Of a stretch of DNA of 64,000 bases, positions 31,642 through 39,501 are shown piece by piece. The position numbers and the translations under genes were made by a program. This DNA comes from CP2-2F sp034432555 (GTDB taxonomy: Bacteria > Chloroflexota > Anaerolineae > Aggregatilineales > UBA2796), in NCBI GenBank assembly GCA_034432555.1, contig DAOUBW010000026.1, positions 1 through 64,000 on the forward strand, read 5' to 3'. The notes under the pieces were generated by a model that saw only the letters and a program-made list of their open reading frames with translations, made no database searches and was not told the origin of the DNA. Every line of letters starts with the position of its first letter. Positions within the stretch are counted from its first letter, which is position 1.

Positions 31642-33414
31642 CTAGTTTTTTATGCCCACATTGTTTAGTCGGCGCTCATCTTCGCGTGCAGCCATATTGG
31701 CATATAGCCCCCCACCATGCAGCAATTCGGCATGTGTGCCATGTGCCACAATGCGCCCACGGTCTAGGACATAAATCATATCGGCATCTTTCACAGTGCC
31801 AATTCGGTGAGCAATCACAAGGCTAGTGCGCGTCTGCACCACGCCGCGCAGCCCTTGCAATATCTGGGCAGCGGTGTGCGTATCCACACTAGAGAGCGCA
31901 TCATCAAGGATCAGAATGGCGGGATCATGCACAATCGCACGTGCAATTGCCACACGCTGCCGTTGCCCACCGGAAAGCATCACGCCGCGCTCGCCGACTA
32001 ATGTCTCCAGCCCATGCGGAAGCTGCGGCAGATCGTTGCTGAGGCGTGAAAGCTGCACAGCTTGCAATAATACCTCATCATCTAACGCAAGTTGACTCAT
32101 CCGCACATTTTGATGGAGCGGTTGGCTAAACAGGAAGGTCGATTGTGGCACATAGGCGATGGCGCGCCGCAGGTCGGCAAGGTTCAGATCGCGCACGTCA
32201 TGCCCATCTATCAAGATGCGCCCTTCGGTTGGATCGAACACGCGCGCCAACAAGTTTACCAGCAGCGTTTTGCCGCTGCCCGTTGCCCCGATGAAGGCAA
32301 CTGTCTGCCCGGCGGGAATGTGCAGCGAAATATCCCGCAGCAGCCATTCGCTGTTCACTTGAAAGCCGACTTTCTCAAAGGTGATCTCACCGCGTGGTGC
32401 GGGTAATGGCACTGCATTGGGTGGGCTGGCAATTTGTGGGCTTTGCAGTAGCGGCGTGACGCGCTGAAGGGCGCCGCGGGCTTGCTGATAGCGTTGGTAG
32501 ATAGTGCCAATTTGCAGCAACACTTGGCTGATGAAACCGAGATAGAGCAAAAACTGCACAAAGTTGCCAAGCGTCATGGCGCCGTTGAGCGTCATCACGC
32601 CGCCAAACAGCACCACAAGCCCTGCCGTGCCTTCCGCGATCATGTTAGGCAGCATTCCGACGGGCTCGTAACGACGCTTGAAGAACAGCCAGCGCCGCCG
32701 ATATTCAACGTTTTCGGCGCGAAAATGCGCGGCAACACCTGCCTCACGCCCAAAGGTCTTTAGCGTTTGGATGCCGCTGACCGAATCCTGAACCAGCGCG
32801 GCAAGCACACCAGCTTGAGTCTGCACATCCTCGAACATATTGGCAAGGGCGCGCCCCGCGCGAAATTGCAGGCTGGTTGAAATGCTCAGCACTACGAAGA
32901 CGACGATGGTCAGCGGCAGGTTGACCATGCTCAACAGCACAAAAGTGATGATGAGCGTGAAGGTAGCACTGCCCAGACGGTTGAAGCCAAGCGCCAGCAG
33001 CCGCCAGATCATCTCAGTGTCATGATGCAGGCGCGAGATGAGATCGCCCGTTGGGTAGTTCTGATAAAAGCCTTGATCAAGCGTCAGCAGGTTGCTAAAC
33101 AGCCGCCGCCGTATGTCGTAGTCCGCGGCGTAGGCAATCGTGCCGCTGTAATGGCGCTGCCCAAAGAATGCCGCCAAAATGATAAGCGCCAAACCGAGCA
33201 TGATCAGCACATCCAGCGCGATTTTGCCCAAGTCCTCACCGCGCCGAATGTCATCAATAATCATACCCACCATGTACGGCTGTAGGGCAGTTGCCACGCC
33301 ACCCACCAAACCGCTGAAAAACGCGCCCAATGCCGCCCGCTTTTGCGAGAGGATGACTTGCCAAAGCAAATTGATGCGCGGCACACGCGCCGTCGTAGGT
33401 TCTGAGGCAGACAT
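31642..33414 (-). CDS. Half-size ABC exporter, MdlA-like
   Basis: This 590-residue protein has a six-helix exporter domain (about 20-310) fused to an ATPase domain (from about 350). It shows Walker A GATGSGKT, signature LSGGQ and Walker B LILDD; the residue after the Walker B Asp is Asp rather than the catalytic Glu, as in the degenerate half of heterodimeric exporters. It therefore may need a partner subunit, not found in this window. The ATG at 33414 has AGGAG eight bases upstream; a start 24 bases earlier is rejected. Substrate unknown (lipid, drug or peptide). Confidence 0.9.
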   Translation of the reverse strand: MSASEPTTARVPRINLLWQVILSQKRAALGAFFSGLVGGVATALQPYMVGMIIDDIRRGEDLGKIALDVLIMLGLALIILAAFFGQRHYSGTIAYAADYDIRRRLFSNLLTLDQGFYQNYPTGDLISRLHHDTEMIWRLLALGFNRLGSATFTLIITFVLLSMVNLPLTIVVFVVLSISTSLQFRAGRALANMFEDVQTQAGVLAALVQDSVSGIQTLKTFGREAGVAAHFRAENVEYRRRWLFFKRRYEPVGMLPNMIAEGTAGLVVLFGGVMTLNGAMTLGNFVQFLLYLGFISQVLLQIGTIYQRYQQARGALQRVTPLLQSPQIASPPNAVPLPAPRGEITFEKVGFQVNSEWLLRDISLHIPAGQTVAFIGATGSGKTLLVNLLARVFDPTEGRILIDGHDVRDLNLADLRRAIAYVPQSTFLFSQPLHQNVRMSQLALDDEVLLQAVQLSRLSNDLPQLPHGLETLVGERGVMLSGGQRQRVAIARAIVHDPAILILDDALSSVDTHTAAQILQGLRGVVQTRTSLVIAHRIGTVKDADMIYVLDRGRIVAHGTHAELLHGGGLYANMAAREDERRLNNVGIKN

Positions 33415-33449
33415 ATGTATGACTCCTGACTGTGGCAACAGGGAGCTTT

Positions 33450-33458
33450 ATTATAGCA
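33450..33458 (-). promoter_or_regulatory. Extended -10 promoter for the ABC exporter
   Basis: TGCTATAAT reads on the minus strand, a perfect extended -10 box 36 bases before the start codon. No clear -35 box is seen. Confidence 0.55.
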
Positions 33459-33514
33459 GGTCTCATAAGGGCGTGGTGAAGATCAGGGGTGTGCCGCCCA
33501 AATTGTGTGAATCG

Positions 33515-33586
33515 CCCTAAATCTCGCCCCACACCCTCTGATTCCCTTTCCCTGCCTGCGGGGAAAGGGTTAGGGATAGGGGTTGG
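33515..33586 (+). repeat. Palindromic intergenic repeat, copy A (short form)
   Basis: The unit runs from CCCTAAATCTCGCCCC through CTGATTCCCTTTCCCTG and GGGGAAAGGGTTAGGGATAG to GGGTTGG. It folds into a hairpin (CCCTTTCCC with GGGAAAGGG) and its outer ends can pair. Compared with the other three copies it lacks the first internal hairpin (GGGCGGGACTTC part). It sits between the divergent ABC exporter and isomerase-like genes; the rest of this 249-base gap holds only the exporter promoter. Confidence 0.85.
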
Positions 33587-33663
33587 TGCGCCGCTTGCCG
33601 CACCTGCCAAAACGGGCTATGCTGATGCCTGAATTCTTACCTCTATGCTCAGGAGTCGCCGCC

Positions 33664-34995
33664 ATGCTCGCCTTCGTGCCGTTAGCGCGCACCACTTTTG
33701 ATATGCAGCTTGCCGAGTCGCAAACCGACCTTGCCCGCCAAACCTTACGCGCCGCCTTTCCCAACCTGCTGAACATTGAACCCCTGATCACAGATGCGGA
33801 AGGCATGGCGCGTGCTATCGCGCAGTTACGCAGCGCACCGCTTAGCCTGCTGGTTGTTTTTCAGGCAACCTTTGCCGATTCAAGCGCGGTGGTCATGCTG
33901 GCAGAGGCACTGCGTCTTCCACTGCTGCTTTGGGCAGTGCCAGAGGCAGCAACAGGCGGCAGGCTGCGCCTGAACGCGCTGTGTGGCATTAATCTTGCCG
34001 CCTTTGCCTTAAAGCGGCGTGGATTGCCCTACACCTTTTGCTATGCGCCGCCCGATTCGGCTGAGGCATTGGCGCAAGTGCGGAATGCGGCGAGCGCGGC
34101 GGCAGCCCTGCGCGCTTTGCAAGGCGCGCAGATCGGCGTTGTGGGTGAGCACCCAGCAGGCTTTGAGCCATGCGCCTACGACGCCCACCAGCTCAGCGCG
34201 CAGTTTGGCATAGCTGTGCAGCCTTACGATCTGGATCAGGCGTTCGCGGCTGCCGATGGCGTGCCTGCTGAGCGCGTCTCGGCGCGCTATGCCCAAGTCG
34301 CTGCCAAGCTGAGCAACCTTACCGAACTAAATGCCGATCAGGTGCGCGGCACGCTCAGCTTCCATGAGGCGCTCCGCGATCAGATCGCGGCGGACGATCT
34401 GCGCGGTGTGGCGGTGCGCTGCTGGCCCGAGACGTTTCTCAAGCGCGATTGTGCCATTTGTGCTTCCTCTTCGCTGTTGTGCGACTCAGGCATTCCTGCC
34501 ACCTGCGAGGCGGATGTGAACGGCGTGGTCAGCGGCTTGATTCTGCAAGGCGTTGGCGCAACAGCGACCTTTGGCGCGGATATGGTCGCTGCTGACTCTG
34601 AAAGGAATACGCTCACTTTTTGGCACTGTGGCTTGGCGCCGCTCAGCATGTGTGATCCGAATTTTGCGCCGCGTGGCGCGCTGCACAGCAATCGGCAGCG
34701 TCCGCTACTCATGGAATTTCCGCTGAAAGCAGGGCGCGTGACCATCGCACGCCTGACGCAAGCGGGCGAATCAGGCGCCTACCGTCTGATGATCGGCACG
34801 GGCGAGATGCTCAGTGCGCCAATGCAGTTCAGCGGCACCAGCGGCGTTTTTCAGCCTGACTCAGGTGCCGCACATGTGTTAGAGATCATTTTGCGGGAAG
34901 GCTTAGATCATCACTTCACGCTTGCCTATGGCGACTATCGAGAAGCGCTCTTGCTCTTCGCCGATTTCGCCCAATTGCCCATCATCGCGCTGTGA
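33664..34995 (+). CDS. L-fucose/L-arabinose isomerase-like protein
   Basis: The 443-residue protein (ATG 33664, AGGAG eight bases upstream) resembles L-fucose isomerase family proteins, which interconvert aldoses and ketoses with Mn. Seen: an N-terminal Rossmann-like part with VVFQATFADSSAVVMLAEAL, and the C-terminal metal-site-like segment ATCEADVNGVVSGLILQ with Glu and Asp, followed by FWHCGLAP. Several Cys lie near 285-305 (CAICASSSLLC). I cannot name the sugar; no sugar transport or kinase gene is next to it. Its 3' end overlaps the facing GT39-like gene by 14 bases. Confidence 0.7.
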   Translation: MLAFVPLARTTFDMQLAESQTDLARQTLRAAFPNLLNIEPLITDAEGMARAIAQLRSAPLSLLVVFQATFADSSAVVMLAEALRLPLLLWAVPEAATGGRLRLNALCGINLAAFALKRRGLPYTFCYAPPDSAEALAQVRNAASAAAALRALQGAQIGVVGEHPAGFEPCAYDAHQLSAQFGIAVQPYDLDQAFAAADGVPAERVSARYAQVAAKLSNLTELNADQVRGTLSFHEALRDQIAADDLRGVAVRCWPETFLKRDCAICASSSLLCDSGIPATCEADVNGVVSGLILQGVGATATFGADMVAADSERNTLTFWHCGLAPLSMCDPNFAPRGALHSNRQRPLLMEFPLKAGRVTIARLTQAGESGAYRLMIGTGEMLSAPMQFSGTSGVFQPDSGAAHVLEIILREGLDHHFTLAYGDYREALLLFADFAQLPIIAL

Positions 34996-37702
34996 AGGGC
35001 AGCGGCGCTGCATCGCCAAGCAATTCATCCTCAACACGGACGGATAAGCGGCGTCCGTCGTTGGGCGTGTAAAGTGCTACAATCAGGCTGAAGTTGCCGT
35101 CAGGTGGCGCGCTGAGCGTATAGAGACTCTCGAAAATCTCATCAGCCAACCAGCGTGAAGTTGGGCGTGGGCTTGGCGGCGCGTCCTGCTGGCTGTAGAG
35201 CGTACCGTCAGGCTTAAGCGCCTGCACTGTGGCAGTGTAATCCGTGCTGGGCGGCGCTAAGGTGCGCCACGCCAAGCGCACGCGCACCTGATCACCTGCT
35301 TGCGTCACTTCACAGCCGATCAGGGCAATTTGTTCGCCAAAGCGGAAGTCGCAGGGCGGCAGATCAGGCGCATCGTAGCGGCGCGCCACGCCAATCACGG
35401 TGAAAGGTGCTTCAAAGACGGTCTGCTCAGCCAAACTGAGGCGCAAGGTATAGTTCCCTTTGGGCAGATCGGGCGGCAGCGGCACAGCGTAACGATCCAT
35501 CAAATATTCGCCCGTCCGCCATTCGGCAAAGGGATAGGTATTACGGGCAGGCTGCCCTTGCCAGAGCGTAATCGGCGTGCCTTGCGATGGTATCGCACGC
35601 AGCACCAGATCAGGTAGGGTGTTCGGTGCTTGTGTTGCCTGCCATGTGAGCGTGAAGCGCAGCAGATCGCCTTGTTCGGTCGGTTTGGGCGCTTCAGTCA
35701 GGGCGGCGTAGAGTGTTGGCAGCACGGCAGTGCCTTGCGGCAGCGTGCTGCGCGGCGGACTGGGTGCAAGGTTAATCTGACCAACCTGCTCCCACAAGCC
35801 CGCGAAACGATTATCGGCGTCCACAATGGGCAGGTGTGCGCCGTCTGTTTTGCTGATCCATGCAGCGTGCAGCGTGTAGTGACCACGCGGCGCACCTTCA
35901 GGCATTGGAATGACTAGGGCGATGAGCAGCCTTTCACCAGCGCGCCAACGGTCGGATTGCTCAAGGTAGGGGTGAAAGCGTGCGATTTCCTCACCGAACG
36001 GATCGTGCAGCGCGATGATCGGCGTCAGATCAGCCTGATCGGGCGTTCGCAGCACGTCCCACGCTAATAAGAGCTGAACAGACTCGCCACCGCGCCCGTT
36101 GTAGGGAAAAGGCAGATTGGCGCCGTGCAGCACATCCGCAAAGCGTGCGCCGCTTGCCATACGGCGATCTGCCGCTATCCGTATGCGGTAGGCAGCGAAC
36201 GCAGACGTGCCATCGGTGCCGTTTGGTGTGGCAAGGCGTGTGCTGCTCTCCTCAAAACCAAGTGTGAGTGCGCTGCTGAATGGACTGTTCACGGTACGCG
36301 GAAAAATATAGAGCGCCGACTCGCCCTGTGGCGATAGGATCAAGTGTTCTGCCATCAACCAACGGATGCGCCCATGATCTACCTTATGCGCGAGAACTGT
36401 GGCGTGATCATAGAATTGGCTGGCAATGTAAACTGTCTCATCAGGCTGCATGTGCGTCTCTAGCCACTGCCCGATCAGTTGCATATCGCCGTGCGCGTCA
36501 TAGAATAGGTCGGCGCGCTTTGCCCACATTGTGTAATCTTGCCAAGTGTTCAGCGCCAACAGCGGAAAGAGCGCGGCAAGGGCAAACGTCCGCCGGCGCG
36601 GCGCACGGCTCAGCAGATAGGTGATGCCCAGCGCGGGCGCAAAGAAAATGAGCGGCACCATCGCCACTGAGCGCATGTGTGAAGGCGGCAAGCCGCTAAC
36701 TGCCACAACGGATGGCGCGATGAGCAGCGGGCAGAGCGCGACACATAGGGCGGCGAAACGCACGGTGGGCGCAAGCTGCCGCCGCGTGAACAGCCAAGCT
36801 GCCGCGCCGAAACCGATCAGCATCAGCACGCCGCTGATCGGATCGAACCACGGACGCTCAGGGTAAAGGTTGTAGCGCAAAAGCGGATCGCCACGCAGGA
36901 AGAACATCTCAGCGTGCAAGCGCAGGCTCTCTAGCAGCGTTGGCGTCGTGGCGTCAGCATCGGCAACCTGAGTCAGGCGATCTAGGAATACGTCGGGCTT
37001 GCTGAGGTAAAAACTGATCAGCGGTAGGGCAGTGATCAGTAACACACCAAAAAAGAGCGCGATCTGCCGCACACGCAAGCCATGCCACCGATCAAAGATG
37101 AGCAGCCCGATCAGCGGCAGTGGCAACCATAACGGAAAAATACGGGCTGCCATATAGGTATAGAGCGCCGCACCACCCAAAAAGCCGCCAAGCACGGCGG
37201 CGATCTGCCAGTGCCTTCTGCGGTTGAGCGCGACAAAAAGCAGCCACAGCGAAAGCGCCTCAAGCAGCGGCTGCGGGCTGGTGCGGAAGCCTTGCCGCGT
37301 CAGCCAGACTTGCGCGCCATTGACGGCAAGCCATGCGGCAGCACTCAGCGCGATCAGCGCACCGTGCAGATGCCTTCTGAACATGGCGCGTCCAAGTGCC
37401 AGCGTTGCCGCCACAGTCAAAATGCCTAGAAAGGCACTGGTCAGGCGTGTGGCAAAAATATCCGTCCCAAAGATTCGCAGCAGCGGTACGGATAAATAGT
37501 AGAAAAACGCCTCACGCCCGCTGTATGCCTCTACCACTGGGAACGGTCGGTAGCCATAGAAGGCAATATCGCGCCCTAGCAGCATATCGGCTGCCTCATC
37601 ATAGTGCAGGGCGGGCGGATAGCGGTGCAGTTCAGCAAGGCGCAGCCATGCTGCCAGCAGCAGCACACCAAGGGCAAGAAGGAGGTAGAGGCGCTTAGGC
37701 AT
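34982..37702 (-). CDS. Large GT39/PMT-like membrane glycosyltransferase
   Basis: This 906-residue protein has an N-terminal membrane half (about 1-410, at least ten hydrophobic segments) with ALHYDEAADMLLGRD in the first outer loop, placing the catalytic-type Asp of GT-C enzymes that use polyprenyl-phosphate sugars. The C-terminal half (about 480-900) is predicted soluble and outside, with repeated beta-sandwich-like modules (for example LRFTLTWQA, VRVRLAWRTLAPPSTDYTA). The same module ends the glycosyltransferase at 39491. It likely glycosylates exported protein or lipid. The glutaminyl cyclase gene lies two bases upstream. Confidence 0.82.
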   Translation of the reverse strand: MPKRLYLLLALGVLLLAAWLRLAELHRYPPALHYDEAADMLLGRDIAFYGYRPFPVVEAYSGREAFFYYLSVPLLRIFGTDIFATRLTSAFLGILTVAATLALGRAMFRRHLHGALIALSAAAWLAVNGAQVWLTRQGFRTSPQPLLEALSLWLLFVALNRRRHWQIAAVLGGFLGGAALYTYMAARIFPLWLPLPLIGLLIFDRWHGLRVRQIALFFGVLLITALPLISFYLSKPDVFLDRLTQVADADATTPTLLESLRLHAEMFFLRGDPLLRYNLYPERPWFDPISGVLMLIGFGAAAWLFTRRQLAPTVRFAALCVALCPLLIAPSVVAVSGLPPSHMRSVAMVPLIFFAPALGITYLLSRAPRRRTFALAALFPLLALNTWQDYTMWAKRADLFYDAHGDMQLIGQWLETHMQPDETVYIASQFYDHATVLAHKVDHGRIRWLMAEHLILSPQGESALYIFPRTVNSPFSSALTLGFEESSTRLATPNGTDGTSAFAAYRIRIAADRRMASGARFADVLHGANLPFPYNGRGGESVQLLLAWDVLRTPDQADLTPIIALHDPFGEEIARFHPYLEQSDRWRAGERLLIALVIPMPEGAPRGHYTLHAAWISKTDGAHLPIVDADNRFAGLWEQVGQINLAPSPPRSTLPQGTAVLPTLYAALTEAPKPTEQGDLLRFTLTWQATQAPNTLPDLVLRAIPSQGTPITLWQGQPARNTYPFAEWRTGEYLMDRYAVPLPPDLPKGNYTLRLSLAEQTVFEAPFTVIGVARRYDAPDLPPCDFRFGEQIALIGCEVTQAGDQVRVRLAWRTLAPPSTDYTATVQALKPDGTLYSQQDAPPSPRPTSRWLADEIFESLYTLSAPPDGNFSLIVALYTPNDGRRLSVRVEDELLGDAAPLPFTAR

Positions 37703-37704
37703 AC

Positions 37705-38547
37705 TCAGCGTGAGAGCGGGGTTGGCGTCAGATAGCCTTCGGGCAGTTCAGGCACAAACTGCACTTCAAACATCCAGCCCCACAGCTTGCCGGTGATAAA
37801 AAAGCGCTCTGATTCGGGGTCATAAGCAATGCCGTTGAGCGTTCCCCAATGCCCGATTGCCTCACGTTCTTCAGGCGTTAGGAGGTTGGCGGCATCAATC
37901 ACGGCTGTGATGCGCCCTGTCTGCTTATCAATCCGCAAAATCTCATCGCTGAACCAGACGTTGGCATAAATGGAGTCGCCCACACACTCCAGCTCATTCA
38001 GGTTACGCACATAGTCGCCATCGCGCAGAATCTCAAGGCGGCGCACCTCTTGGAATGTCTCAGGATCGCGTACAAAGATAATATGGCTGCCGTTACTCAT
38101 GTAGAGCTGCTTATCCGCCTCATCGTAACACAAGCCCCAGCCCTCGCCGACGTAGGTGAAGGCGGAAAGTTTATCGAACGTCTCTAGGTCATAGACAAAA
38201 GCAACCTGTTCTTGCCATGTGATCTGAACGAGGCGGTCCCCAACTTTTGCCAGCCCTTCGGCGAAAAATTGCTGCTCAAGTTCGATCTGTTGCAGCACCT
38301 CACCCGTTAGCATATCCACTTTGCGAAGGGTAGATTTGCCATACAAGCCTGTGCTTTCGTAAAAAAAGCCGTTGTGGATGAGCAGCCCTTGTGTGTATGC
38401 CTCAGGATCATGCCGCCGCACTGAAAGGATCTGAACGCGCAGTTGCTCAGGCTGATCGGGTGACTCTTGAGCGGTGAGGGCAATCAATGGCAATGTAATA
38501 AGGGCGAAAAGCGCGATTATGGGCAGAAGGCGGGTAGGTTTCATCAT
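37705..38547 (-). CDS. Secreted beta-propeller glutaminyl-peptide cyclotransferase
   Basis: This enzyme type turns N-terminal Gln into pyroglutamate on exported proteins. The 280-residue product has a signal peptide (about 1-26) and the plant-type (papaya) propeller signatures AYTQGLLIHNGFFYESTGLY, GWGLCYDE, LNELECVGDSIYANVW and GTLNGIAYDP. It ends TPTPLSR. Two ATG codons stand together at 38547 and 38544; AGAGGA lies about 12 bases upstream. It shares a transcript direction with the GT39-like gene, two bases apart, so both may modify exported proteins. Confidence 0.88.
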   Translation of the reverse strand: MMKPTRLLPIIALFALITLPLIALTAQESPDQPEQLRVQILSVRRHDPEAYTQGLLIHNGFFYESTGLYGKSTLRKVDMLTGEVLQQIELEQQFFAEGLAKVGDRLVQITWQEQVAFVYDLETFDKLSAFTYVGEGWGLCYDEADKQLYMSNGSHIIFVRDPETFQEVRRLEILRDGDYVRNLNELECVGDSIYANVWFSDEILRIDKQTGRITAVIDAANLLTPEEREAIGHWGTLNGIAYDPESERFFITGKLWGWMFEVQFVPELPEGYLTPTPLSR

Positions 38548-38712
38548 GCTAATATGCTTTCCTCTTCATCTCAGAGGCGGAATTGTAGCGCTTGCCGCCC
38601 TGCCTGCCAACCGACAGCGCGTAACAGACTTTGTAACGGGCATTTGCGGTAGAATAGGCTACAATGAGTCCATTCTCTACACAAAAACCTAACAACTTGG
38701 AAGGTCGTTTCC

Positions 38713-39501
38713 ATGCCAGCCTTTACTGTATGTGTAGCACAAATGAACATCAAAGATGGCGATCCGCGCAAAAATTGGGCAACCATGCAAGCCCTGACCG
38801 AAGAAGCGGCACGGCGCGGCGCTGAACTGGTTGTTTTCCCCGAACTGTGGGATAACGGCTATATGCTGGAAAAGGCAAAAGAATTTGCCAGCCCGCTGGC
38901 AAGCGGCTTGTTTGCACAGGTGGCAGCGCTCTCGCGCAATCACAAGCTGTTCATCCTTGGCTCGATGTTGGAAAAGCGGGGCGTCGGTGTTTATAACAGC
39001 ATGGCGGTCTTTTCGCCACAGGCGGGCGTTCTAGGCGTTTACCGCAAGGTGCATCTGTTTGAGCCGCTGCAAGAGCCGCAATATCTAGCAGAGGGTGAAG
39101 CACCGCTCAGCGTGGATTTACCTTGGGGAACGCTTGGCTGTGCCATTTGCTACGATCTGCGCTTCCCAGAGCTGTTCCGCCGCTACTTCATAGATGGTGC
39201 GAAGCTGTTGGTCATCCCGGCGGAGTGGCCCCAAGCGCGCATTCAACACTGGCACACGCTTTTGCAGGCGCGTGCCATTGAAAATCAGGCATTTGTAATC
39301 GGCTGCAACCGTGTGGGCGAATATAATGGCACGCGCTTCGGCGGACACTCTATGGTGATTGATCCGTGGGGTGAGTTGGTAGTCGAGGCAGGCAGCGAAG
39401 AAATGCTGCTCACTGTCCGCATTAACACCGACCTTGTGGGCGAAGTCCAGCAGCGGTTGCCTGTCCTGAACGACCGTCGTCCAAACGTCTATGGCATTTA
39501 G
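38713..39501 (+). CDS. Carbon-nitrogen hydrolase, omega-amidase-like
   Basis: The 262-residue protein is a nitrilase-superfamily amidase. The catalytic triad is clear: Glu44 in VVFPELW, Lys112 in YRKVHLF and Cys146 in CAICYDLRFPE. The segment after the Cys and the overall pattern fit NIT2/YafV-type omega-amidases, which hydrolyse alpha-ketoglutaramate; other small amides are possible. GGAAGG precedes the ATG. The next gene overlaps it by 11 bases but is unrelated in function. The 165-base gap upstream shows no convincing promoter. Confidence 0.88.
   Translation: MPAFTVCVAQMNIKDGDPRKNWATMQALTEEAARRGAELVVFPELWDNGYMLEKAKEFASPLASGLFAQVAALSRNHKLFILGSMLEKRGVGVYNSMAVFSPQAGVLGVYRKVHLFEPLQEPQYLAEGEAPLSVDLPWGTLGCAICYDLRFPELFRRYFIDGAKLLVIPAEWPQARIQHWHTLLQARAIENQAFVIGCNRVGEYNGTRFGGHSMVIDPWGELVVEAGSEEMLLTVRINTDLVGEVQQRLPVLNDRRPNVYGI

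Noticed and set aside
36125..36624. Plus-strand open frames opposite the 906-residue glycosyltransferase
   Set aside because: Short, without ribosome-binding sites or recognisable motifs; the minus-strand gene is continuous.
38631..38665. Promoter for the omega-amidase gene (TTGTAA and TACAAT)
   Set aside because: The boxes are 23 bases apart and the -10 lacks the TG step, so the match is not better than chance.
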